DNA of 64,000 nt from Microbacterium karelineae (GTDB lineage: Bacteria > Actinomycetota > Actinomycetes > Actinomycetales > Microbacteriaceae). Made by a program: the position numbers and the translations under genes. The notes below the pieces were generated by a model. The model was not told where the DNA came from. It saw nothing but the letters and a program-made list of their open reading frames with translations, and searched no databases. Every line of letters begins with the position of its first letter. Position 1 is the stretch's first letter. The stretch is taken from NCBI RefSeq assembly GCF_009745985.1, contig NZ_WFIX01000171.1, forward strand, positions 248,001-312,000, given 5' to 3'. Below are positions 8,519 through 15,946 of the stretch, one piece after another.

Positions 8519-9711
8519 GGGGTGGGGCTGCGGAGGGGGGCGACGCGGCCGGCGGCGCACGTACTGCGGGCGCGACAGAGTCAGCGAGCGCGACGCGGGC
8601 AGCGAAGTCGGTTGACGCCGCGGACGCCGCGCAGGCAGCGGGCGCAGCCAGGCCGGGCACGACATCCGGGGCAACGCGCGCGAGCGCCGCGGATCCCACG
8701 GCCAAGCGCGACGCGACCGCCGATCTGCGCCGGCTGCTCTCCGAGATCAGGGCGTCCCCCGCGCCGGCGCTGCCGCGCTTCGAACGGGGTCCCGACGAGT
8801 CGCCGGACGCGTGGCGGGAGCGGATCGCGGCCGCGCGACGAGACGCCGATGCGCACGCGCTCGCGCACCGCGAGCTGGTGGATCGCGCGTCGAAGCGCCT
8901 GTTCGGGACGACGGCGCACGAGCTGCTGCCGCCGGTGCCGGAGGATCTGCGGCGGTCGGAGATCCACGTGAAGGTCGCGGGGCGCGTCGACGTGGATGTG
9001 TCGGTCACGGCGCCCGCGGATCCGTCGGGTGCCGTCGTCGTGCGGCTGCACGGGGGCGGGTTCTGGATGGGCGGCGGGCGCGCTGCGCGCCTGATCGACC
9101 GCGATCTCGTCGATCAGCTCACCGCGGGCGGCGCGACGGTGCTGAACGTGGACTACCGGCTCGCACCCGAGCACCCCTTCCCCGCGTCGATCGACGATGT
9201 GCGGGGCGTGCTCGCGGCCGTGCGCGGCGGGCACATCGGCGGCGACCTGGATCCGCGGCGGATCGCGCTCGTCGGGACCTCGTCGGGCGCGAACATCGCG
9301 GCGGCCGTCGCGCTCGCGGAACTCGGCGCACGCGATCCGCTGGCGGGCCTCGCCCTCATCGTGCCGTCGCTGCGCCTCGACGCGGCCCCGGCCGTGATGC
9401 GCGACGACCCAGGCGCATGGGACGAGCGCCAGGGCCAGCTGCGCGGCTACCTCGGCGACGCCGCCCCGGAGGATCCGCTGGTCTCCCCCGCCCTCAGCCC
9501 GTCGCTCGGATCGCTGCCGCCCGTGCATGCGGTCGTGGCGCGGCACGACGAGATCGCCGACGGCGGGCTCGAGCTCTGCGCGGGGGTCGAGCGGGCGGGC
9601 GGGAGCGCCGCGGTGCACCTCGCCGAGATGACCCACACGGTCGCCGCCCCGCACGTCGAGGCGGAGTGGATCCGCGGGGTCGTGGGGTTCGTGCGGCGCG
9701 TCGTGGAGTGA
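8515..9711 (+). CDS. Alpha/beta hydrolase of the GDXG (hormone-sensitive lipase) family
   Basis: 398 residues from a GTG that overlaps the LacI stop (GTGA). The core carries the oxyanion motif LHGGGFWMGGG near residue 177, the landmark VDYRLAPEHPFPASIDD and the nucleophile elbow GTSSGA near residue 254. ADGGLELC and EMTHTVA supply plausible acid and histidine residues. Enzymes of this family hydrolyse short carboxyl esters. The first ~60 residues are Ala/Gly-rich low complexity, so a later in-frame start is possible. Being last in the peptide-type ABC operon suggests that it processes the imported compound. Confidence 0.88.
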   Translation: MRGGAAEGGDAAGGARTAGATESASATRAAKSVDAADAAQAAGAARPGTTSGATRASAADPTAKRDATADLRRLLSEIRASPAPALPRFERGPDESPDAWRERIAAARRDADAHALAHRELVDRASKRLFGTTAHELLPPVPEDLRRSEIHVKVAGRVDVDVSVTAPADPSGAVVVRLHGGGFWMGGGRAARLIDRDLVDQLTAGGATVLNVDYRLAPEHPFPASIDDVRGVLAAVRGGHIGGDLDPRRIALVGTSSGANIAAAVALAELGARDPLAGLALIVPSLRLDAAPAVMRDDPGAWDERQGQLRGYLGDAAPEDPLVSPALSPSLGSLPPVHAVVARHDEIADGGLELCAGVERAGGSAAVHLAEMTHTVAAPHVEAEWIRGVVGFVRRVVE

Positions 9712-9752
9712 GGGGCCGCGCTCCTCGAGTGCCGTCCTGCCCCTCCCCGCAC

Positions 9753-9810
9753 TTCCCGAGTGCGGATCCGCCGTCCTACGCGTGATCAGGGGCGGATCCG
9801 CACTCGGGAA
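9753..9810. terminator. Perfect 20-bp stem between convergent genes
   Basis: TTCCCGAGTGCGGATCCGCC (9753-9772) and its exact reverse complement (9791-9810) are separated by 18 bases. It lies between the esterase stop at 9711 and the stop of the leftward gene at 9814, so it can end transcription from both sides. Confidence 0.75.
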
Positions 9811-9813
9811 CGA

Positions 9814-10131
9814 TCATGCGCCGGGCGCGGACCCCGTGGAGTTCCACGCGTGCACGGCGGCGCGGGCGTCACGGCGCGCAGCCTGACGCGAGCGGCGGCG
9901 CTCGGCGCGACGTGCGGATCCCACGTGGCACATCTCGCACGAGCACACGCGCGTGCCGTCGAAGACCCACTTGCGGCGGCAGCGGGTGCGGAGCCATCCG
10001 CGGAAGGCGATCTCGTCCTTCGCGGACGGAAGGTCGCAGGATCCATCAACATGATCGTGGTGCTCGACGTGGCCGATGTCGCCACGGGCGACGCGGACGT
10101 GGAGCGGGGTGTGAGCATCCGTGCGGGACAC
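9814..10131 (-). CDS. Small cysteine-containing hypothetical protein
   Basis: 105 residues from a GTG with GGAGG five bases upstream, a strong ribosome site. The central part reads DEIAFRGWLRTRCRRKWVF and then VCSCEMCHVG, with an Arg/Ala-rich tail RRAERRRSRQAARRDARAA. The cysteine cluster could bind a metal, but only three closely spaced cysteines are seen plus one at RTRC. I do not recognise a family with certainty. Its stop is four bases from the terminator hairpin shared with the esterase gene. Confidence 0.6.
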   Translation of the reverse strand: MSRTDAHTPLHVRVARGDIGHVEHHDHVDGSCDLPSAKDEIAFRGWLRTRCRRKWVFDGTRVCSCEMCHVGSARRAERRRSRQAARRDARAAVHAWNSTGSAPGA

Positions 10132-10254
10132 GGGGACCTCCGAGGGTGACCAGCCCCGGCCCGCAACCCCTCGGCGAAGGACGGACCGGGGCTACGGTAG
10201 GTGCCCTCGGAAGGCGTCCTGGTGGTGCATGTCCCCCATTATGGCGCTCGCTCC

Positions 10255-10317
10255 CCACGGGTGCCGAACGGTCTCCTCACGCGCCGAGAACGACCACTCC
10301 GCACCCGCGAACTGTCA
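10255..10317. repeat. 63-bp repeat, copy A
   Basis: CACGGGTGCCGAACGGTC at the start and ACGACCACTCCGCACCCGCG towards the end. It is nearly identical to 11044-11107 in the same orientation, and the two copies flank the gene at 10452-10967. The outer ends are inverted relative to each other (GGGTGC/GCACCC). Confidence 0.8.
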
Positions 10318-10451
10318 CGCGGAGACGACTCGATCACTGCCCTGCCGTTCGTCGTCTTCGCCGCTGGAATGGACCCGCCGCCCGTTACGACGGGAGTGGA
10401 AGAAGGCCCGAGGACGCCAGCCGGACGACTGGCACTCGGGCCCTTCGCCGT

Positions 10452-10967
10452 TCAGGGCAGATCGGAGTCAGGCGTGCGTACGTCGAGGACGATGGTGTCG
10501 CGCAACGCCTCGAGATAGGCGGGCTCGCCCAGGGCGGAGGCGTTCACCGCTCCGAGAACCGCATCGGGGATCCACAGAAGAGGTTCGTCCGCGCCGCGGA
10601 CATGCTCGATTCTCAGTCGCCGATCGAGGCCTTGGTTCTGCAAGCCGATGATGTGCGCGAGGTCGCGAGCGTTCTGCGCGGCGGAGCGTGCTTCCAGGGC
10701 GACGTGCGTCACCACAGCACTCATCAGCTGCCTCTCGGCCAGAAGGTCTGCGACGCGTCGGCGACCCACCGCGCTCTCGTCGCGCCAGTGGAGCTTTCGC
10801 TGCCCAGGGCGCAACAGCGGCATGAGTGCCTCGCGTTCCGCGGAGAGCCGACTGGTCTCGAGGATCGCCGCGCAGACGAGGTACACCTGCTTCCCGCCCG
10901 GACGCGCTGCGGAGGACTCGTCGACGAAGGCCCGCGGCGGGAAGCTGCGCGTCTCACCGGCGTCCAT
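10452..10967 (-). CDS. Hypothetical protein resembling DUF3800 (RNase H-like fold)
   Basis: 171 residues. FVDESSAA near the start resembles the FVDESG motif of DUF3800 proteins, and LHWRDES, LQNQGLDRRLRIEHVRG and DAVLGAVNASALG fit a compact globular protein. DUF3800 proteins are often carried by mobile or defence loci; their activity is not settled. The gene stands alone and is bracketed by two direct copies of a 63-bp repeat, which suggests it arrived or moves with them. Family assignment is tentative. Confidence 0.6.
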   Translation of the reverse strand: MDAGETRSFPPRAFVDESSAARPGGKQVYLVCAAILETSRLSAEREALMPLLRPGQRKLHWRDESAVGRRRVADLLAERQLMSAVVTHVALEARSAAQNARDLAHIIGLQNQGLDRRLRIEHVRGADEPLLWIPDAVLGAVNASALGEPAYLEALRDTIVLDVRTPDSDLP

Positions 10968-11043
10968 CGCACGAGCATCCCAGGGAGGTCCGACATGCGT
11001 ACGCTCCTGCCGCGACCGTCGGACCGGTGTACGTCGCCCGGCA

Positions 11044-11107
11044 GTTCGCGGGTGCCGAACGGTCGCCTCACGCGCCGAGAACGACCACTCCGCACCCGTG
11101 AACCGTC
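11044..11107. repeat. 63-bp repeat, copy B
   Basis: GTTCGCGGGTGC (11044-11055) is the near-exact inverse of GCACCCGTGAAC (11092-11103). The body between them matches copy A at 10255-10317 almost base for base. It lies between the DUF3800-like gene and the kinase gene stop at 11115. Confidence 0.8.
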
Positions 11108-11114
11108 ATGCCTC

Positions 11115-11759
11115 TCAGGTCACGCCCGAGACGACGAGCTCGGCGCGGCGGGCCGTCGGCTCGATGAGGCGGGCGTTCGCGCCGTCGACGTCGCGGGCGA
11201 ACGCCGTCGCCGCCTCGACGCTGCGACCGTGGCGCGTGTGCCGCTCGATGAGGCGGCGCTCGCGCTCCTCGACGGGCGTCGCGCAGAACCATGCGACGTC
11301 GAGGCGGTCGGCGACGCGGATCCACGGATCCTGCTCGGCGAGCAGGTAGTTGCCCTCCACGACGACGACGCGCGCGGACGGCTCGATCGCGATCTCGCCC
11401 GCCACGCCCTCGTCGACGGTACGGCGGAAGCTCGGCGCGTACACGGTGTGATCCGTCTCGCCGCGCACCCGGTCGAGCAGCGCGACGAAGCCCCAGCCGT
11501 CGAAGGTGTCGATCGCGCCCTTGCGCCCGCGGATGCCGAGCCGGTCGAGAGTCGAGTTCGCGAGGTGGAACCCGTCCATCGGCAGGTGCACGGCGCTCCC
11601 CTCCGCGCGAGCGTTGAGGCGGTCGACGAGCGCCGTCGCGAGGCTCGTCTTGCCGCTCCCGGGGCTGCCCGCGATGCCGAGAAGGAAGCGGGATCCCATC
11701 GCCGCCGACGAGACGCGGGCGACGAGGGCGTCGAGAGCGGCGCCTGTGGCGTGGGGCAT
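11115..11759 (-). CDS. Nucleoside/nucleotide kinase family P-loop protein (uridine kinase/PRK-like)
   Basis: 214 residues. Walker A is GIAGSPGSGKTSLA near residue 30, followed by LPMDGFHLAN, a substrate-binding stretch typical of the uridine kinase, phosphoribulokinase and pantothenate kinase group. VVVVEGNYLL is the Walker B strand, and RRLIERHTRHGRS is a lid-like arginine-rich segment. The YggC/FrcK-like subgroup has this arrangement, so a small metabolite hydroxyl is the likely phosphate acceptor. It stands alone with no metabolic neighbours that would name the substrate. Confidence 0.82.
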   Translation of the reverse strand: MPHATGAALDALVARVSSAAMGSRFLLGIAGSPGSGKTSLATALVDRLNARAEGSAVHLPMDGFHLANSTLDRLGIRGRKGAIDTFDGWGFVALLDRVRGETDHTVYAPSFRRTVDEGVAGEIAIEPSARVVVVEGNYLLAEQDPWIRVADRLDVAWFCATPVEERERRLIERHTRHGRSVEAATAFARDVDGANARLIEPTARRAELVVSGVT

Positions 11760-11892
11760 GTGGGGATCCTCTCAGATCGCGAACGACGCACGGTGATCGC
11801 GCGGCGATGTCCGAAGTCGAGATCGTCTTCGCTGAACCCTCGGGGCGTCGAGTTCCGCCTCCCCGACCCCGCATCGCTCGGCCGTGAACTCG

Positions 11893-12150
11893 TCAGCGCC
11901 CGAATCGCTGCTGCGCCGCCTGGCGTGTGACGTTCAGCGCGGCGCCGATGATCGTCCAGGAGTCGCCCGCTGCACGGGCGTCGCGCACGGCGCCGACGAG
12001 CTCGCGTTCGGCCTCGTCGATGCGCTCGCGAGCCGCGATGATGCGTCGGAAATGCACGGCGTCTCGGGCAGGCGTCACGGCCGGTTCGAGAGCATCGAGG
12101 CCGGTGTCGTCTGAGGTGATCTTCATAGGTAGTCGTAGAACTGTTGCCAT
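11893..12150 (-). CDS. Small helix-turn-helix protein
   Basis: 85 residues, or 77 if the ATG at 12126 is used; neither start has a clear ribosome site. The C-terminus AAGDSWTIIGAALNVTRQAA followed by QQRFGR is a compact helix-turn-helix of a type common in actinobacteria, preceded by a helical segment rich in Arg/Glu. It should bind DNA. Two dyads at 12195-12232, upstream of the gene, are candidate operators, which would mean autoregulation. That link is inference. Confidence 0.75.
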   Translation of the reverse strand: MATVLRLPMKITSDDTGLDALEPAVTPARDAVHFRRIIAARERIDEAERELVGAVRDARAAGDSWTIIGAALNVTRQAAQQRFGR

Positions 12151-12194
12151 CCGCGACGCCGTGCTTCCGGGCGGAATCTCCTACTCGCAACGGT

Positions 12195-12232
12195 GTCAAC
12201 TCCAGGTTGACGCGTCAAGGGCTTCTTGACGC
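12195..12232. promoter_or_regulatory. Two adjacent dyads, candidate operators
   Basis: GTCAAC-TCCAG-GTTGAC (12195-12211) is followed immediately by GCGTCAAG-GGCTT-CTTGACGC (12212-12232). Both have 5-base loops and perfect arms and share the half-site GTCAA. They lie upstream of the leftward HTH gene. A perfect DnaA-box-like TTATCCACA occurs about 50 bases further right, without other origin features. Confidence 0.55.
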
Positions 12233-12313
12233 GGCGCGCATGGTGATGACCAGTCTTGCGGCGTTGCGGCGCCGGAATCGGGTTATCCACAGGCTGACCG
12301 GATCCGCAGCCCC

Positions 12314-12508
12314 TCAGACGACCATCTCGCGCGCGATCCGGCGATCGAGGTCATCGAGTTCAGCGAGAAGCTCGGCCGCGACCCACACGCGGTTGCGCTT
12401 GCGCCCCGTGATCTCGCGGATGAACCCGGCGTCCACCAGCCGGTCGATGGCACGGTACGTCTGCTGCTCGGACGATGCGGAGAGCCGTTCGATCTCGCGC
12501 GCCGCCAT
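12314..12508 (-). pseudogene. C-terminal winged-helix remnant of a Fic-family protein
   Basis: 64 residues with EIERLSASSEQQTYRAIDRL, then DAGFIREITGRKRNRVWVA. This matches the winged-helix tail at the C-terminus of many bacterial Fic proteins, where the DNA-binding part follows the AMPylation domain. The Fic core (HPFxxGNGR) is absent; upstream sequence in this frame gives no recognisable protein. I read it as the surviving end of a decayed gene, though expression as a small DNA-binding protein cannot be excluded. Confidence 0.6.
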
Positions 12509-12683
12509 GACGGGGTGATCGTAGATTGCACGCGTTATTCAGGTTTAGCACTCACAAACACGAGTAACTGCGGCGTTGTTCGTGGGTCGCCCCACGGCAC
12601 GCAGCCAGTCAGCGCGGTGGGGACATGGATGTGAGCGCCAGGCCCTCCCCGCCCGTTTCCCGCGGGCCGATAGGCTCCACCCC

Positions 12684-13226
12684 ATGGCTGACTTCCTCTC
12701 GTTCCCCGCCCGGCGCGATGTGCAGGGCATGAAGACCGATCTGGGAGCGCTGGAGGAAGGCGAGCCGGTGCATGCCCTGTTCCGCACGAGCCGGTACGGC
12801 GACGTCGAGTGCGTGAGCACGGTGCACATCGGCATCGCCGGTGACCTCCTCGTCGCCGGGCGGATCATCGCCGGGCCGCTCGTCGCGGACAAGAAGTCCG
12901 GCGAGCCGACGCGCGCCCCGACGAGCGACCTGCGTCTGATCGCGGACGGGATCCCGTCGCCTCGCGGCGAGGAGACCGCGCACGATTCGCTCGCACACGG
13001 CGATCTCATCTCGGTCGACTTCTTCGTGCACCCCTACGGCGAGTTCACGGTGTCGGGCATCGCCACGGAGGGCGACGACGGCAACCTACTCGTCGGCGAG
13101 TGGATGGTGCGAATCGGGGCCGAGCGCGCCCGCGCGGTCGAGCGCGTGCGACGCATCGCGCGCGACGGGGATCACACCGTCGCGGTTCCGTCTCGGCGAG
13201 GGCACCTGCAGTCGGATGCCGTGTGA
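12684..13226 (+). CDS. Hypothetical protein, 180 residues
   Basis: Starts at the ATG of MADFLSFPARRDVQG; the frame is open further left but without a good start. The protein is soluble, acidic and beta-rich by eye (VECVSTVHIGIAGDLLVAGR, DLISVDFFVHPYGEFTVSG), with codon use like the resident genes. I recognise no family or catalytic motif. It stands alone between the Fic remnant and a convergent nucleotidyltransferase pseudogene 12 bases away. Confidence 0.65.
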   Translation: MADFLSFPARRDVQGMKTDLGALEEGEPVHALFRTSRYGDVECVSTVHIGIAGDLLVAGRIIAGPLVADKKSGEPTRAPTSDLRLIADGIPSPRGEETAHDSLAHGDLISVDFFVHPYGEFTVSGIATEGDDGNLLVGEWMVRIGAERARAVERVRRIARDGDHTVAVPSRRGHLQSDAV

Positions 13227-13237
13227 GCGGGTGAATC

Positions 13238-13539
13238 TCACACTGCGTAGAGCTCGCGGGCGCCGGTAAATTCTGGGCGATGTAGGGGTTCCGAACGTTG
13301 CGCGGCTGAATGAGATCCACCGGATACCCGATGACCTCCTCGAGCGCATCCTTGAGCGCGAAGAAGTCGCGGAACGTGCGTTCGATGCCCTCGCCGAACT
13401 CGACGAGCAGATCGACATCGCTTCGCTCGCGATCGAACCGATCCGTCACAGCGGACCCGAACACTCGCAGACGCGCGACGCCGAACCGCTCGCACACGCG
13501 CGCGATCGCGTCGAAGTCCAGCACGAGGTCGGGAGACAT
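13238..13539 (-). pseudogene. MNT-type minimal nucleotidyltransferase with a 3' frameshift
   Basis: MSPDLVLDFDAIARVCERFG leads into VARLRVFGSAV and RSDVDLLVEF, the G-S-x(n)-D-x-D active site of MNT nucleotidyltransferases. These act as antitoxins or regulators of HEPN toxins. The frame then reads VRNPYIAQN and diverges; the family's normal ending (TGARELYAV then stop at 13238-13240) is present one base out of frame, consistent with one missing base near 13270. Read uncorrected, translation would run on to 13045, antisense to the neighbouring gene. Either a real mutation or a sequencing error. No HEPN partner is adjacent. Confidence 0.7.
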
Positions 13540-13628
13540 GCCGCGATCCTCCCACCGCGCGAGGGCGGGCGCCACGTGGCGATTCGACGCCCTCCCGATG
13601 CGCGCCTCGCTCCCCTAACATCGTCGGC

Positions 13629-14033
13629 ATGATCACGCAGCTGAGCCCTGTCTCGGCCGCCGAACGGATCCAAGAGGAACTTGACGCGGGCGACCACGAC
13701 TTCGCACTGCGCCTGGTCTCCCAAGCGCTGGAAGCCCTGCGCCGCGCTCATCAGTCAGGCGAGGATCTCCTCGTATTCGCCGCCGCCGAGCCGGCGCGAA
13801 TCCGACCTCGGGAGTATGACGTCCTTCTGCGGACTGCGTACCGGTGGCAGTTGCACGAATTGGGCTACGACGCTCCGCCATGGACGGAGACGCAGCGACT
13901 TGGTCGACCGCTGTTTCTCTGGCCGGACGAGCTACTCGACGATCACGTCCGGGAGATCATCCGCGCGCAGACGCCGGACGAGTTCGCCTCGGCGAACATC
14001 TGGCTGCGGGTGAAGGAGCTCGCGACGGCGTGA
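13629..14033 (+). CDS. Hypothetical protein, 134 residues, divergent from the nucleotidyltransferase
   Basis: Begins at the ATG of MITQLSPVSAAERIQEELDA. It is helical and rich in Leu, Glu and Arg (LRLVSQALEALRRAHQSGED; ARIRPREYDVLLRTAYRWQL), and ends FASANIWLRVKELATA. No catalytic motif is evident. It is divergent from the MNT pseudogene with about 90 bases between the starts, so the two may share a control region and a past function, but it lacks the R-x4-6-H signature that would make it a HEPN partner. Confidence 0.65.
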   Translation: MITQLSPVSAAERIQEELDAGDHDFALRLVSQALEALRRAHQSGEDLLVFAAAEPARIRPREYDVLLRTAYRWQLHELGYDAPPWTETQRLGRPLFLWPDELLDDHVREIIRAQTPDEFASANIWLRVKELATA

Positions 14034-14063
14034 CGAATGGCGCTGGTCGCCTCCATGCCGGCT

Positions 14064-14243
14064 TCACGCCCCTGGATAGTGCTCCCACCACACCGTGACC
14101 GGCCCGTACACGCCGTGCAGCCACCAGGTCGTCGATCCGTCGGTCGAGGCACTCTCTTGGACGGCCACGCCTTGCTCACTCGTCAGCGCATTGAGCGGCA
14201 GGGATCTTGTAGCACATCTGTAGCACCAAGCGTCTCCTTGCAA
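14064..14243 (-). other. Possible short tryptophan-rich reading frame or gene remnant
   Basis: A TTG at 14243 opens a 59-codon frame ending TGA at 14064. Its C-terminal part reads STTWWLHGVYGPVTVWWEH, which does not look like random out-of-frame translation. There is no good start and it overlaps the Phd promoter region. It may be the tail of a lost gene. Confidence 0.25.
14208..14226. promoter_or_regulatory. Direct repeat upstream of the Phd/VapC pair
   Basis: TGTAGCAC occurs at 14208-14215 and again at 14219-14226, spaced 11 bases (one helical turn), 20 bases before the antitoxin ATG. This is a plausible binding site for the autoregulating antitoxin-toxin complex. Confidence 0.45.
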
Positions 14244-14245
14244 CT

Positions 14246-14500
14246 ATGAAGACGATCAGCCAGCGAGAGCTGCGCAACGACAGCGCCGCGGTGATGCGCG
14301 CCGTCGAGGCTGGAGAATCCTTCACGGTGGCGCGTCGTGGCAAGCCCATCGCCCAGCTGAGCCCGCTCGCACCACAGCCGAAGACCTTCATTCCCGCGAA
14401 GGAGGCCGCCGCCGCTCTCGCGCACCTCCCCGCCTGGGGCGAGCGCGATCGTCCGCCCGACGGTGCCCCGCGGGATCCGTGGGAGGGCGCAGGGGCGTGA
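14246..14500 (+). CDS. Type II toxin-antitoxin antitoxin, Phd/YefM family
   Basis: 84 residues. MKTISQRELRNDSAAVMRAV, then GESFTVARRGKPIAQLSPL, is the classic Phd/YefM N-terminal DNA-binding fold. The C-terminus is Pro/Ala-rich and would wrap the toxin. It is coupled to the PIN gene by a GTGA overlap, so the two are co-translated. It neutralises the VapC-like RNase and probably represses its own promoter at the direct repeats just upstream. Confidence 0.9.
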   Translation: MKTISQRELRNDSAAVMRAVEAGESFTVARRGKPIAQLSPLAPQPKTFIPAKEAAAALAHLPAWGERDRPPDGAPRDPWEGAGA

Positions 14501-14901
14501 GGTATTTGCTCGACACCAATGTCCTCATCGACGGCATACCTCCGCTGCCGCACGGCTCGGAGGTGGCCATCAGCGCGGTGACGCTTTCCGAGTTGCACTA
14601 CGGAGTGCTATGCGCCCGTGACGACTTCGAGCGCGGCAGGCGCCTGCAGCGTCTCGAGGCCGTGGAGGCTCAGTTCTCCCCCGTCGCCATCGACGCGACG
14701 GTCGCGCGCATCCACGGCCAGATGACGGCGGCCGTCGCGGCGATCGGCCGGAAGCCCTGCCCGAGGATGATGAACCTGCTCATCGCCGCGACGGCCGCCA
14801 GCGTCGATGCGGTGCTCCTGACGCGCAATGTCGATGACTTCGTGGGGTTGGACGATTTCGTGAAGGTGGTGGATCCGGCGGAGGCTGGCGGAGCGAGATG
14901 A
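14497..14901 (+). CDS. vapC: VapC-type PIN-domain ribonuclease toxin
   Basis: 134 residues from the GTG that overlaps the antitoxin stop. RYLLDTNVLIDG gives the first PIN aspartate, SAVTLSELHYG the glutamate, and NLLIAATAASVDAVLLTRNV with DDFVGL the later acidic residues. It predicts a Mg-dependent endoribonuclease, usually against tRNA or rRNA, held inactive by the upstream Phd-like antitoxin. The set of acidic residues appears complete, so the module looks functional. Confidence 0.9.
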   Translation: MRYLLDTNVLIDGIPPLPHGSEVAISAVTLSELHYGVLCARDDFERGRRLQRLEAVEAQFSPVAIDATVARIHGQMTAAVAAIGRKPCPRMMNLLIAATAASVDAVLLTRNVDDFVGLDDFVKVVDPAEAGGAR

Positions 14902-15304
14902 AGGCAGCATCGCATCTCGGGCGCGCTTCACTGACGCATCGACTCCATCCCTGCTCGAAGAACGGAACGGAATCCAGTGCGCGCACGCGCTCCGGCCGAA
15001 ACTGCCTGCGACACGCCGATGGAACTGTCGATTCTGGCGTTCTGCGGCGACTACTCTCAAGGGAGTATCGGCGCCGGAAGCTGTGGATAACTCGCCTTGA
15101 AGGCTTGAGGTTCCCAGTAGTTCCTACGCATCGCGCCCTGCGATGTTGCTCCGCTGACTGTGGACGCTTCGGTGGAGAGCCTGTGGATACAGGTCTGAAT
15201 ACCGGGCCTTGAACTACACCGGTGTAACTACGGAGCCTCTGACCCCGTGAAATGTCACGCTCGGCCGGTAGACTAGGACGTACCGGCGGGTAACCGACGA
15301 AAAA
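14902..15304. other. Gene-free stretch before the two tiny genes
   Basis: I see no convincing coding sequence here. It holds the perfect 12-bp palindrome TACACCGGTGTA near 15214, a DnaA-box-like TGTGGATAA near 15083 and, close to its end, GGTAGACTAGGA, a plausible promoter -10 region for the genes at 15437 and 15628. Confidence 0.4.
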
Positions 15305-15366
15305 GCCCCTCAAGTCAGCGGCAACTGACTCAAGGGGCGGAAGCTCCTTGTTGAGGGGATGCTTCC
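15305..15366 (+). promoter_or_regulatory. Leader with mutually exclusive stems (attenuator or riboswitch-like)
   Basis: 15305-15318 can pair with 15325-15338 (GCCCCTCAAGTCAG with CTGACTCAAGGGGC, two mismatches). The bases CCCCTCAA (15306-15313) can instead pair perfectly with TTGAGGGG (15351-15358). GGAAGC at 15339-15344 and GCTTCC at 15361-15366 give a third stem. The first two structures exclude each other and lie about 70-130 bases before the start at 15437. Confidence 0.5.
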
Positions 15367-15436
15367 TCCAAGGTACGCCAACCGGTCGCGTTCGCCAAAT
15401 GGCGGGCGTGTCGTCAACAGCTCCTATGGAGGAAGC

Positions 15437-15628
15437 ATGGCAAGCAAGAATGGCGGGCTGCGCCCCGGTCAGATCGCCGACAAGTCGGGGCAGTATGCGC
15501 TGGTCGGCCCCCGTGGAGGTCGCACGGATTCCGAGCGGACGGTGGCCAAGGGCGAGCCTTTGCCGCCGACGCCTCGCCCGAACATGAGATACAAGCTCGT
15601 GGACGCGACGAAGCACTGGAAGCACTGA
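15437..15628 (+). CDS. Small YjzC-like protein
   Basis: 63 residues from an ATG preceded by GGAGGAAGC. The pattern GLRPGQIADKSGQYALVGPR, later EPLPPTPRPNMRYKLVDATK and a His-rich end resembles the short YjzC family of Firmicutes and phages (P-G-x-x-A-x-x-S-G-x-Y...PPT). Function of that family is unknown. It is coupled to a zinc-ribbon gene by a TGATG overlap and preceded by a foldable leader, so the pair is probably a deliberately regulated accessory unit. Confidence 0.7.
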   Translation: MASKNGGLRPGQIADKSGQYALVGPRGGRTDSERTVAKGEPLPPTPRPNMRYKLVDATKHWKH

Positions 15629-15762
15629 TGGTCACCCGTCGGGTCAGTGGCCCGATCTACGTCACCTGCCCCTACTGCCGCACGAAGTACGGCCCCTATC
15701 AGAAGGTGGGACTGGGTGTCCGGTCCTGCTCCCGCTGTGGGCGCTCGTTCAACCTTCGATAG
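15628..15762 (+). CDS. 44-residue zinc-ribbon protein
   Basis: ATG at 15628 shares its A with the preceding TGA stop. Two CxxC pairs, VTCPYCRTKYG and RSCSRCGRSFN, form a minimal four-cysteine zinc ribbon. It would bind one Zn ion and probably nucleic acid or a partner protein. Too short for many gene callers. A strong hairpin follows 15 bases after the stop, so the two-gene transcript ends here. Confidence 0.75.
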   Translation: MVTRRVSGPIYVTCPYCRTKYGPYQKVGLGVRSCSRCGRSFNLR

Positions 15763-15776
15763 TTAAGGGTCAGGAG

Positions 15777-15802
15777 GGGGCGTCGACTTCGGTCGGCGCC
15801 CC
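15777..15802 (+). terminator. UUCG-loop hairpin terminator
   Basis: GGGGCGTCGAC-TTCG-GTCGGCGCCCC: an 11-bp stem with one G-U pair and a UUCG tetraloop, followed by TTGG. It sits just after the zinc-ribbon gene. Confidence 0.75.
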
Positions 15803-15946
15803 TTGGCGTTCCTGCGTGATCTACTCGATCGCATACTGTCGGGTCCGCCGTGCCAAGTTTCATCGCCAGCCCCAGAGGCTGACCGCAAGCACGCAATCCG
15901 TCAGATCCTGAGAGGGTCTGATCCACGAATGGGTGACAGTTCATCT

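Noticed and set aside
9816-11930. Long rightward open frame across 9816-11930
   Set aside because: It runs antisense to three leftward genes with ribosome sites or family motifs and crosses both 63-bp repeats. Its translation has no recognisable domain.
12280-15090. Replication-origin-like DnaA boxes (TTATCCACA near 12283, TGTGGATAA near 15083)
   Set aside because: Single scattered boxes without an AT-rich unwinding region, dnaA/dnaN genes or box clusters do not make an origin.
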